64,000 nt of DNA. Source: Paralichthys olivaceus (lineage: Eukaryota; Chordata; Actinopteri; Pleuronectiformes; Paralichthyidae). The translations under genes and the position numbers were made by a program. Where the stretch lies: NCBI RefSeq assembly GCF_024713975.1, contig NC_091112.1:2650001-2714000 (forward strand), read 5' to 3'. Shown here in pieces: positions 26,501 to 36,959 of the stretch (position 1 is the stretch's first letter; each line of letters opens with the position of its first letter). A model generated the notes under the pieces. The model did no database searches, was not told the origin of the DNA, and saw only the letters and a list, made by a program, of their open reading frames with translations.

Positions 26501-29500
26501 GCATCTGGGGCCAGGATGACATCCTGAGGTCGGATTATCACCCTGAGAGAGTGAAAAGAGATCCTTTCAATTTGAGATCCAAAAAACCTCAAATTCCACG
26601 GATACGTTCTACCTTGCAAGTATTCGAAACTTTAACTCCTTTAGAGAGGCACTGAATCCGACAGTTACTCTAGGTTCAGAACCAGGACTCCGCACTGCAC
26701 GTTTTAGATTTTTTACGACCAGAGTGAATGAAATTTAAGACCTTTGTCCAAAGCAGTGATAGAAGTTTACTTTTGGCAGTTGTAGCAGATCTTAGTGGCT
26801 CCTTTGACAGCGGGTAGCGATGTGGTGAGGCAGGCGGTGGAGCAGAACAGAGACGAGGAGCCCTTCCTCTGGAACGCCGTCTGTCCCTTAATCAGGCTCT
26901 TCTTGCAGTTGAAACACAACATGTGCGAAGACGACGGTTGGGCCGTGGGTAGCGTCTGTGTTTCAGCAGCTGGACTCACTGAGAAGACGGAACCGATCCT
27001 CAAGTCCTCCTGACAACGTGAGGAGAGAGAAACGTGTCAGTGATGGTCCAGTGATCCACGAGAGAAAAAAGCTGCTCGACTGAAAAACAAATCCTGGAGG
27101 AAGGTCTGGAACATGACGCTGTTTTCTTCTGTTATATTCTCTCAGTTTTTCTACTTTTCTTTACAGTAAACTGAATATTTATGAATGTGTTGTGTAATAT
27201 TAATCATCATCCGGCTCTACCTCAACAACTTTTTAAATCATTTTCAAGTTTGTGGCTTCGTAACAACCCTCAATAAAATGTTTGTGCGACAGTAAACATT
27301 CATAAATCCCTGTGATCACAGGTGCATTACCCACCTTGGCAGTGTTCGGCTCATCCTTCACACTCGCAGTGAATGAAGAAGATATCAGAGCCTGGTCATA
27401 CTCCTCATCTATGGGCTCATCCTTCACTTTGACCAGAGGTGGTGAAGGAGACGACTGATCTGCCTGTGATCTCTCCTGCAACAAGAGAAAAAGACAAACG
27501 CCTCCTCTTGGATCTGTCTTATATAAATACCATCATGTAGATTAAACTCCACTCAAGAGTACTTTGAACAGTGTGTTGTAAAATCCTAAAAGTACACAAT
27601 GAAATCAGACATTTGAGAGAAACTCAGTGACGCCTCAGGTTTTCTCACTTATACTTACAGGGTCTATCCTTGGTAGTTGTGGGTTAAATACTTTTATCCC
27701 GTTCATCACAGCCTTTGGTGATGAGCTCTCTCTTCCTGTAGGAACATATGAACTGGTTAAGCGCAAAGTAAGTTTTTAGTTCACTATTTTCATTGTACTA
27801 TCTTCCTGAGTGAACAATATCTCCAGGGGGATTTTCTGAAGCCCCTTCGTTCTGTAGTGCTTCACCTTCATTGGCCGTGGTTGTAGACGATGGAGACGAG
27901 CTGGACTGGATCTGATCTAGAGCCACTTTTACGTCCTCCGCTTGGTACCCGGCTGGAGGTGGCGTCAATATGGTGGGTTTCACATCGGTTTCCTCGTCCT
28001 TTGTCGCTGATGGGAAAACCGAAATACATTTATGAGACGTTGTGCACAAGTGGGTAACTTTACAGTCCAGGTGTACACCACCCATCGCCTGAATGTTCCC
28101 CACATTTTCCTGTTGACGAGTAGAACAGCCTTCATAACACAACGTTATCTCTGGAACTACAGACTGAGACAGTTCAACTCTGACGCGTGTTAGACGATGA
28201 TCAGTTATGAGTTCCTGTTGGTCTGGTTTGTTGTTTTATGACAGCGTGATAATATCTGTATCATTGACAAAGAACTACAACACACAAGAGCAACACAAGT
28301 ATTGTCAAACAAACATTAACATCATTCACACTTACCCAAACAGATCTAAGACCCGGTGTGAAGTCTTTTAGTGTATTTAAGACTTTTTAAGGTCTTAAAT
28401 CCAGGTGATGAATTTTAGTGTTTTTACTGAAACTCTGCTCACTTTACCTTCAGATGAAGTTCCAGGTGAGCAAGGGTTTCCCACATCCGCTGGACTATCC
28501 TGTTGCTCCTCCACTTTCATCTGAGCTTCTTGTTCCACCTGATCCACCGTACCGATGTCCATCATCTCGTCGAGGTCATCGGCTGTTGGAGCCCTTAGCT
28601 TATTTTCCTGCTGCGTGTCAATGTCCTCCTTAGAGTCAACATCTGGGTCCTCATCTTTTGTTATCTCCTCCTTGAAATCTGACGTTGTTTCCATGGCGGT
28701 GTCTTCTTTCACATCTGCAGCATCTTCCTCGTAGCTGTCGTCCTTTACAACAACATTTTGTTCATTTATCTCAAACCCTTCCTCGGTTTTCACCCCAGTA
28801 CTCTCCGTTCCAGACTCTGAGGAGTTACCTGGCTCTCCACATTGATCCGAAGCTGTTCTGATAGTCTGGTTTGCAGAGAAAGACGACTGTGGAGCGGATG
28901 GATTTGGAGGAGATACAGATGCAGGAGAAGAGATCACAGCCTCCTCTTTTTTCCATCCTTTATCAGAAGAGAGAGTGTAGACCACTTCTCCATGTTCAGA
29001 AAGTCTTGGAGAAGATCCGTGAACACGCTCAGGGTCTGAAACCTCTGTCTCCTCCTTCACCTGTGTTGGAGAAACAACAATGAAAATAATAAGTGTCCAC
29101 TAATAGACATTTATCTACAGGATGGTGTTCAGCTAATATTAACATATTACAAACATTACTACTACTAATACTACAGTGTGACTGAGAGTCAGACGCCCAG
29201 TCAGCCACGTAGGCTCGTGCTTTACTTCAGATTGTTTGTTTCAGTCAACCAAGAATAAACAAGGTGAGCAGCTTCACGTCAAACACTCAGAATCAGGGCT
29301 CAGCTTAGACAGAGGCTAATCTTCACTGCAGGAGATACAACATCATCAAGATCAACACAGCAGAGCACCAATCCCTCTCTTTACTCACTTAGACACACAC
29401 ACACTTCCATTTTGACAAAAACATTTCATTGACACTAGTAACCTCACTAAATAGATGTGAATACTCTCACACCTTTCTCCACAATATTAATTTTTTATTC

Positions 29501-31507
29501 TCAAATGCAAAACAAATAACTACAAATCAGAATCTCATCACTTCGTCCAATAACAACGAATGAAAACCCAAAACAGTTTATGGACCTTCAAGTGCAACCG
29601 AGTCCCTGTCCAACTAGAAAACACTTCACTTGGACTTCAGCTGAACAAAGCAGTAACTAAACAAAACATAATTAGCTAATAAAACAGTGACTGTGGAGAT
29701 AAAGTCACTGATAGTTGCAGAAAGTTATTTTAAGGGGGTTTCTGGTATTTTTCATCCTGGGCCCAACATTTATAAATGTGGTCCGGTGTTTGAATGTACT
29801 TCTAATTAAATCCAGTCATTTGCCTGAGCTGCAACACGGCAGCAGTGGCTTCAATGTAAACTTATGGAGCAAATGAGACAGTCCACAAAATGTCCACTAA
29901 AAGTGTTTTTCTCAGTCTTACATCTACAGCTACGCAATGCTGGAGAGACGCTGAACAAAACGTGTATACGGGCTCATTCGATTACTGCCATCATCAATTA
30001 TTCCCAGTAATTATCTCTAACTTCTCATAATTCAGAGGAAATAGAAACGTAGACAATGGACCAGGCAAGCTTAATATTATCCACATAATATCAGCTCATT
30101 GATTTTTATTATTAGTAAAAGCTGAAAAAAACATTTCACTTTTAAAACGCAGTAGCCATCACACGATCCTGTGGCTTCTACAGGAGCAGACGAGATGTTT
30201 GAAGGCCAAAGCGGAGTTTCACAATCTCGAACCTTGTACGTGTTCAATATTCCATCTTCAGAAAATGAATGGGATTGATCTTGGCGAAACTAAAAGATGT
30301 GGTTTTGAATCCATCCATAGAATGTCCCTGTACTTTCAGCAGAGGTATTCTGTTTATTATAGTACTCCTGCCATGCTTCTGTGTGTCCCTGTGTCCAGGT
30401 CAACATCTCAGCCACTAGTAGCATTACCTCCACTCTGTCTGCGGCAGGTCTCCCCACTCTCGGGACTGCGTTTCTCTTGAGGAAAACATGCTTTGGTGGA
30501 GCTTTTCTTTTCCTCTTTGGTTCGCTGTAGTCATCGCAGCCAAAATGGTCACTGCAGACCCGGTGGTCAGCGAAGCGCAGCGCCTCCACCGGAGTGTTCA
30601 CGTCCATCTCCAGCGCCACCAGCCACGACTTCAGCGTCTCCGCGTCGGACAACGGCAACCGGTGGAAGCTGCGCGCACTGTAGCTCGACATCTTATTGCC
30701 ACAGCTCGGGAATGCGCACAACCGAACCATTGCTCCTCGAACCGACCTTTGCACAAAAGCACGACGACGCCGTCTCTACTCCGACACAACAAACGCTGCT
30801 GCACAACTCACGTTTCCACCTCCCGCAACGACACACGACCCGGAGCAACATGTGCAATGACGCCAGACTCTCGGCGAAGACCCAGAATCACAGTTTGAGA
30901 AGCAGCAGCTTACACACCCACGTTTGTAAACACAGGGGCCCCAAACATGAAGGGGCTCTCTGAGGGCTCACATGAACACATGGACTCCTGCAGAAAGAAC
31001 AAGCACTAAACACACAGAGAACCACAGCGGACATGTGTAAGCAATAAGCTGCGACAGGGTAAATAAGGCACTGACACGAGCTGAACAACACGGAGTTAGC
31101 TTGTTGATGCCGATGCCGCAACGTTGGCTAACAACGCGACAGTTTCACAGCTGGGAGCTCGTGTTGGATTGAAAAGCAGGGATTCGATCGTCTCGGCCCG
31201 AGACGCTGCTTTGTTTACGTCCAGGTTCATTTCAGTGTTTGCGGATTAAACAGGAACTCGCTCTCGGTTCGCTAAGCTAACGCTAGCTTCGAAGGCTGCT
31301 CGTTAGCCCGCTGAAGTTAGCTAAACCCTTAACCGGGTGAACACGCCCGAGCACCGGGACGACAGCTGCAGCGGAAGGTTCCCTCTCGTTAAACCGGTAT
31401 AATGGATGAAACAACGTGTAGAACATTACCGCGCAGGAGACTTGGACCGACGGGACTCGATTGGTGGCCAGACGCTGGTGTCCATCGCCACTTCCCGTAG
31501 CCGCCAT
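20536..31507 (-). CDS. zmym4: Zinc finger MYM-type protein 4 (about 27 coding exons, about 1,550 aa)
   Basis: A nuclear chromatin/transcription-linked protein of the ZMYM2/3/4 family. Exon 1 (31507-31430) gives MAATGSGDGHQRL in phase 0. Exon 2 (29060-28448) and exon 3 (28006-27866) encode an acidic region. Exon 5 (27475-27335) has two SUMO-type VKDEP sites and EPIDEEYDQA. Exons from 27009 to about 24451 carry a series of MYM fingers with repeated CxxC and FCS pairs. Then come the proline run and FVPVPM (23549-23437), the acidic IKEKIPSDPFEAEL segment (23212-22995), and the C-terminal domain from 22277 to 20536 (DAWKRWIQW, YLCLGIQQ, LWDCKQLGAYSPIVLLNTLLFF, SVKQRTNLFYLLPE, VPNSP). That domain is known to derive from Crypton tyrosine recombinases. 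The length is close to the roughly 1,550 residues of human ZMYM4. Human ZMYM4 also neighbours SFPQ. The intron after 21780 starts with GC, not GT. Two THAP exons could serve as alternative first exons. Confidence 0.92.
30428..30730 (-). CDS. THAP zinc-finger exon inside zmym4 intron 1
   Basis: Starts MVRLCAFPSCGNKM and encodes a whole THAP domain of about 90 residues. It has the first two cysteines (C5, C10), HRLPL, LKSWLVAL with the conserved tryptophan, VCSDHF supplying the last cysteine and histidine, and NAVP as the C-terminal box. THAP domains bind DNA through a C2CH zinc site and are related to P-element transposase. A donor GTGGAG|GTAATG ends the exon after 101 codons in phase 0. The next zmym4 exon (29060) starts in phase 0 with VKEETEV, so in-frame splicing to zmym4 is possible. 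If unspliced, the frame would continue to a stop at 30290, giving about 146 residues. It is either an alternative first exon of zmym4 or a small intronic gene. A slightly longer start 8 codons upstream (MQRSVRGA) is possible but would precede the domain oddly. Confidence 0.75.
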
Positions 31508-31700
31508 GTTTGCTCCGGAATCCTGATGAGTGGGTTCCTCAAGAAGATCAGATCCAGCTCGTCCCGTTTGAAAAAACAAACACTGCGACTAAACGCGCTG
31601 GTTGTTGTTATTCCTGCACATCTTCGTCCGCGTCCATTGAATCTGTTGCAGAGCGTGTGTGTATGTGTGCGCGGCTTCTTCTCTCCGTCACTTTCCTGGC
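31130..31700 (-). promoter_or_regulatory. CpG-rich zmym4 promoter region
   Basis: G+C- and CpG-rich DNA around exon 1 (start codon at 31507), with GGCGG at the start codon. No TATA box was noticed. Sequences further upstream (31700-31950) are A/T-rich. Confidence 0.5.
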
Positions 31701-31944
31701 AGTTGTCAAACTTCGTCAGCTCTCTACCGCCCCCCGCTGGTGGGAAACTACAACTGGCCAAACACCATGTGGACGAGAGCGTCAGCCCCTATTGATCTGA
31801 AGTGATTGTGGACATAAATATATGGACACAAAGTTCAGCTCACCTTAATTTGTTTTTTTTATTTATTGCACCATTTGCACCACATCATCGGCGAGGACCT
31901 TATCGATCCTCATGGCTTTTATTTTTTTTGAATACTTCCACTGC

Positions 31945-32270
31945 ATACTTCCGGTCTAAAGGAGAAGTTGTTGGTTTTGTTTGTCCTTATTTCCAGCATC
32001 TGGTTTGTAGATCTGCTCATCCATGAAGGTTTGGAGTCACTTGGAGTCCTTCGGAAGCTTTTAGATCCACACACGATCTGCGTGTTCACTGCAAGTGATT
32101 GGGGCATCCACAACACAGCCTCTAAGTAACGCATTATCTGCCGAACTCTCTTTATTTATTTATGATGAGTATCTATGAATCTGCAGCACGAGTCCTCTGT
32201 GAGTCCAAGTTGCTTTGTTTACGTCCCGATCTTTCACTGGGGCGACGTCATCGAGGCGCGCCGCCGCAGC
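31945..32270 (+). repeat. Left arm of an inverted duplication
   Basis: This plus-strand segment reappears in reverse complement at about 32870-33195 with modest divergence. Shared landmarks include GGTTTGTAGATCTGCTCA, TTTATGATGAGTATC and GACGTCATCGAGG. The loop between the arms is about 600 bp and contains the second THAP exon. Confidence 0.85.
31997..32129 (+). other. Terminal-exon-like block of unknown gene, left arm
   Basis: After a good acceptor (TATTTCCAG) a frame reads FVDLLIHEGLESLG, LLDPH, then SDWGIHNTASK and a stop. The right-arm copy keeps the same frame and stop. I do not recognise the peptide. It could be the last exon of an unidentified gene or a fragment carried by a repeat. 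Confidence 0.35.
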
Positions 32271-32525
32271 ACAGCTCACGATCACCTGTGTTTGTTTAAA
32301 TCGCGCAACATGGCCGAACGCTCATCACGTGCTTCTCAGTACAGTACTTTTTGTAGGAGTGTATTTACAGTAAGCTGGTCCCGCTTTGACATAAGCCTTG
32401 CAGAGAATTATATATATATATATATATTATACCGTTTTGAACTTTCAGAGATTATACACTGATCCGTGTTTGCACTGGTTATAGCCTAATAACATCATTG
32501 TGCAGCTTGGAAAGAAATGCATTAC

Positions 32526-32831
32526 CTCCACTGTGTCTGTTGTGCCTTCTGCAACATTCGGGATGGCATTCACCCGGAGGTGCTGACGCGGTCCTTTCTG
32601 GCCTTCTTTCGGCGGCTTTATGGGAAAAAAGTCTTCCGGAGCGAAGTGAGCGCTGCAGACTCGATTGTCCGCGCGCCTCAGAGCTTTCACTTCAGTATTC
32701 GGGTCCATTCTCAGCGCCACCAGCCAGAGCTTCAGTGCGTCCGGGTTGAACAAGGGAAGCCTGTGGAAGCTGAATTTCGACCACCCGGTCATTTTGTTCT
32801 GACAATTTGGAAACACGCAAACACGAACCAT
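32526..32831 (-). CDS. Second THAP zinc-finger exon, upstream of zmym4
   Basis: Starts MVRVCVFPNCQNKM and encodes a full THAP domain: C5 and C10, FSFHRLPLF, LKLWLVALRMDPN, VCSAHF, and NAIP in place of the AVP box. It ends after 102 codons at the same donor context as the first THAP exon (GTGGAG|GTAATG), also in phase 0. It is clearly a paralogue of 30428-30730. It lies about 1 kb upstream of zmym4 exon 1 on the same strand, so it could be another alternative first exon of zmym4. Without splicing the frame stops near 32445. The start of the frame reaches back to 32972 through the right arm, but the domain itself begins at the methionine at 32831. Confidence 0.7.
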
Positions 32832-32869
32832 GCTGTCAGCGGCGGCAGCAGCAAACTGGCGGGTGCGCA

Positions 32870-33195
32870 CCTCGATGACGTCATCCCCCCCCCCCAGTGA
32901 AAGCCCGGGATGTAAACAAAGCAACTTGGACTCACAGAGGACTCGTGCTGCAGATTCATAGATACTCATCATAAATAACTGAAAAGAGTTTCGCGGCAGG
33001 TGATGTGTTATTTAGAGGCTGTACTGTGGATGCCCCAATCACTTGCGTTGTGTGGATATACGCAGATCGCGTGTGGATCTAAAAGCGTCCGAGGTTCTCC
33101 AAGTGACTCCAAACCTTCATGGGTGAGCAGATCTACAAACCAGACGCTGGAATAAGTTTGAAAAAAACCGAACTTCTCATTTTTTAACTTCACTT
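32870..33195 (-). repeat. Right arm of the inverted duplication
   Basis: Reverse-complement partner of 31945-32270. On the minus strand it lies directly upstream of the second THAP exon, so it probably contains that exon's promoter or 5' UTR. It holds a C-run at about 32887. Confidence 0.85.
33008..33146 (-). other. Terminal-exon-like block of unknown gene, right arm
   Basis: After a TTATTCCAG acceptor the minus strand reads FVDLLTHEGLESLG, LLDPH, SDWGIHSTASK and a stop. It differs from the left-arm copy by substitutions and one 6-base, frame-keeping length change. Function unknown. Confidence 0.35.
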
Positions 33196-33394
33196 TCCGT
33201 CCTAAATGAGAAAGAAGTTTAAAACAAACATTGATATAAGAACAAATAAGTTGGACGAGTTTGGAAACAAGAGTGAATTGTGGTTGAAGTTTTTTTTTTA
33301 TTGTTTTGAGGCGAAAACCAATCCAATGAGCTTCATCCCAAAACAAACATGGAAACAGGAGTCAGCAAAATCCCCGGACAGCAGTTTTGGTTTA

Positions 33395-33640
33395 TTTTTT
33401 CATTCTGACACCGAATAAAGTTTTTCTCCCCGGAACCTTCGGACGAAAAATCCTCCGGGGGGAAGTGATCACTGCACACCCGGAGCGAGAGGAGCGACCA
33501 GAAGGAGACATCCAGAGAAGCAGCCGCCGCTGGTGGAGTCTGTGTGGGTCGTGTAGTGGAAGTCTGTGGACAGTCTCTGTTCTCTTCGCTTCTCTTGGTT
33601 GAAGCATGTCATGAAAAGCACACACTCGGACCACGTGACG
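33395..33640 (-). pseudogene. Degenerate third THAP exon
   Basis: VRVCAF, then TVHRLPLHD and, in another frame, VCSDHFPPEDF lie in the order expected for a THAP domain. The start codon is GTG, the second zinc cysteine is not visible and the frame shifts before VCSDHF. It is a decayed relative of the two intact THAP exons. Confidence 0.65.
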
Positions 33641-33699
33641 ATTAAACTCCCGCAGACTCGTTTGTTGTGATTATTGTAACTTCCGGCAGAATGTAAACA

Positions 33700-34008
33700 T
33701 GTGTGCAGCTCATTCTTCTTCTTTTTTCCAGCAGTCGACACTATAAGCTGCATTGCTGCCTCCCAGCGGTTTGGAAACATCACTGCAGTTTATTGTAGTT
33801 TTAAGGAAATGCAGATAAACTATTTACACGTAATATAAATCTTGCTCCTCTGAAAGACTTCCATGTTTTTTATTTATTCCTCAGGTTCCTATGAACTCAA
33901 ACTCTATTTATATAGACTTGAGTGTCAGCAGATGTTCATGTCTGATCTGACAGAGACAGAAATAGAAACACTCTTGTCCATAAAATAAAACAACTGATGA
34001 TGCATCTA
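33700..34008. other. Short A/T-rich spacer
   Basis: No exon recognised between the THAP relic and the stop codon of the next minus-strand gene. It may include that gene's 3' UTR; AATAAA-like signals occur on the minus strand at about 33865. Confidence 0.4.
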
Positions 34009-35391
34009 TTAGTGGTATGTAAGTGTCTTTAGCGCCCCCTGTTGGAGCTTCAGAGAGGTCATCTTACAGTCCAGCTCGTCCATGAAGCCCTCATCCACTG
34101 ACTCTCGGTCCACCTCCTCTCCCTCTGCCTCAGTGGGCAGAAACACGTGAAGCTGAGCTCGAGCTGGACCTGAAGCGGCAGCTGGAGCTGGAGCGAGGCG
34201 TTGACCGCAGCCCGGAAGATACGGCTTCCCAACGACTGACAGAGGCTCACTCTGAGATGAGGAGTCCTGCATCACTAAAGGTCGGAGGTTGCCCGTGTCC
34301 GCACTCGGGGTGGGGTTGTGTGAATGACGTCTGGCTGGTCTGGAGCTGAGCTGGATGGCCTGGGATAAGTGGATATAGACCGGCCTGCTGCAGCCTGCGC
34401 CCTTCTGCCTGTTCTGCTGGTTCTGGCTCCTGCCAGGTGGGAGCCAGGTCCTGCAGGGGAGCAGGGCGGACGACTTGGAAAATGGAGGAGGAGGTGGGGG
34501 TCCACTTTGTAAAACACTGGGACGACGGATGTGGGAGAATCCCTCAATCTGGACGTTCTCATTCAGGGTGAGAAGAGATGGTTCACTGAGGCTGTGGAGA
34601 AAAAAAAGATGTGTTCATAGTACCATGTTAACATAGAGATACTAAAAGCTGTCTCCAGAGCCAAAGTTTGTTTGTTCTGTAGAAACATGGCGGTGCAACA
34701 TGGTGGACTCCATGTTGGAGGACCCACAACCAATGTAGATATGAAGAGCTCATACCAAAGTAATGAAAACACAACGATTCTTAGTTTCAGCGAATTTCAC
34801 ACATCGAAACAAATTATATTCCATTTCAGCTGATTGATTCCCAAGGGGACCTTTAAGGGAATCACATGTGAAGTTAACTTTGACGTTGTTAATGAGAATC
34901 AAAGTTAAGTCCACTGTACCTACAGGAACTTTAATGATAAACAGCACTCATATGAAAAGGGAAGGATGTATCGTCATTTAACAAATTCCGTTGTTTGAAG
35001 GCTTCTTATTAAAAGTCCTTGTGCACACAGCAGTGAAATAACGGTTAAGCTGCTGAGCTGAGATCTAACGACACATTCGATCGATCCTCTCCACTGTAGC
35101 ACCTGAAACCTCCAGCAGGGAGATGAAATTTAGCTCCAGCATCTCCGCAGCAGGTACAAGTTCACTTTCGGGTCAGTAGGTTCCTGCAGTGGAGAAGAAC
35201 GGCGAGTAACCCGACACCCAGCAGTTGTGAAGCGGCGTAATTTAAAATCCTTAAAAATGTCAACATGCTGCAAACATCAGAGAAGTTCTGTAGATTCCGT
35301 TCATGTCTGTAAAAGAAAAAACGGCTCCTCATTAATTTGATGGTTATTAAAAACCTGCTCTGCTTGGGTGAGTGGAGGCCATCAAATACTC

Positions 35392-35444
<53 letters not shown>

Positions 35445-36952
35445 CTTCACTCAGGTTTCTCCCTCCTCTGAGTGAATTCAGCCTCCTCGTGCTGCATCAG
35501 GCGACAGATCAGCTTCCACACCTGAGATTTATGACACACTGGTACACTGAGTACAGGTGGGGTGGCGTGGGGGGGGGGGCAGAAGTGGCCTACATTATGT
35601 GATCAAAGTGACACAGTGGAGAGGAAACAATTACAGTGTAATTCCAGTCAAGCGTTCAACCTGCGCTCTGACAGGAACTTTTGCTGAAATGAAAGCAGAG
35701 ACAGTGAAGGTGGAGATGACAGACGGCCGATTAATCACATTTAGAGCCGCAGTGACACCGCTGCATGATGGGTACTGTAGGCCGCCGGGGACATGATGGC
35801 GTCCTTTATCTCAACACACAAAGTGGGACTTTTTTTGAAATGGTTTTCATCTTTCATCCACATGAAAATAATGTAAAACTGGACTGTTGTGTTTTTAAGT
35901 CTGGTGAATCTGTCTCAGTTGGTTCACGTATGAATCTTCACTGAAAAAGAACATCTTAGTTAGAAGAAGTTATTCAACCCAGAATCACAAGTTTATCTGC
36001 ACCTCAACTTGCTGAGTCATGGTTAAGATAAAAAATCAATTTCCTTGTCAGGTTTGACGTCACACTGGAATAATTTACAGGTTTATAGCCCACAACATGT
36101 CTAGAGTTTTCTTGTGTCATGTTGGATCAAGATCTGCCCTTTCCGCAAGAAACTTTCTTTTTTCTTTCGTGTTTTCATTTATTTTATCATCCAGGTTGGT
36201 AGAAGTGTGTTTGAGGATTCTAGGGAATATTTCTATACCTGCTGTAAGCGAGTCAGTGGAGAAAGAAGGGATCACATCCTTATAGGGGACTTACACAGCA
36301 ACACACGAGGAGTAAGAGAAGCAGCAGCAAATTAATCCCACCTGGTTTTTCAAACATTTCAAACTATAGTCTGTTTTTAAGTTGTGCATCGTTTTGATGC
36401 ACATGCTTTAACACAAGTTTCAGGTTTTATATATCAGAGGAAAAAACTCCTTGCGAACAACAGAGATAAATGTAAACCTGAGGTGTGACTGTGTCGTACC
36501 TGAGTCGAGCCATGCTGCTCCTCCTGCGAGACCCTCGTCCTGCAGCCACCAGGGAGGGCAGCCTCAGGGGGGCTTTGCTGCCTGTGTTTCCTGCCCCCTC
36601 CCTGGGTTGAGGTCGCACGGAGCTGGTGAGCAGGTGGATCTGGACCAGGGCCCTGCTCTCCTGCACGGCCTTCTGGTGCCGGGGTCCCCCGATGACGGCT
36701 GTCGGGGGTGCAGCTCCAGCAGGGCCATTCATGGATGACGTGAGTCTTGAGTCACACCAGGGGAAGAACTCACCTGAGCGAAGTGATGGTTGAACTGGGT
36801 TTGTCCGCCACAGCACCAAGCCTCGTTATCTGAGTTGCTACCTCGTGTTTCTCCTGAGCCGGACTTTCCTGCAAAGACCTGGATCTGTCAGCTGCCTCTC
36901 TGCGGGGGGTGAATGAAGAGGTTCTGCTCCACCTGTTGGCAGCGGACACCAT
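34009..36952 (-). CDS. Unrecognised proline/serine-rich protein, at least two exons
   Basis: The last exon (34591-34009) starts after CTCCACAG and is open for about 194 codons to TAA. It reads SLSEPSLL, NENVQIEGFSHIRRPSVLQ, GPPPPPPFSKS, and near the end DEGFMDELDCKMTSL. It joins in phase 2 to an exon at 36745-36500 (MNGPAGAAPPTAVIGG ... RRRSSMARL; donor CTCAG|GTACGA). A further open block at 36952-36774 (MVSAANRWSRTSSFTPRRE) ends in a good donor (CTCAG|GTGAGT). Only 28 bases separate it from the acceptor of the 36745 exon, too few for a normal intron. The two 5' blocks are therefore probably alternatives, or the first is the start and splices directly to 34591. No domain was recognised; the protein looks disordered and basic to acidic along its length. 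Confidence 0.5.
35392..35443. repeat. (GT)n microsatellite
   Basis: About 23 uninterrupted GT dinucleotides in the intron of the unrecognised gene. Confidence 0.95.
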
Positions 36953-36959
36953 TAATCAT

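Noticed and set aside
30488-30963. Plus-strand frames of 136 and 156 codons
   Set aside because: Antisense to the first THAP exon, which shows all zinc ligands on the minus strand.
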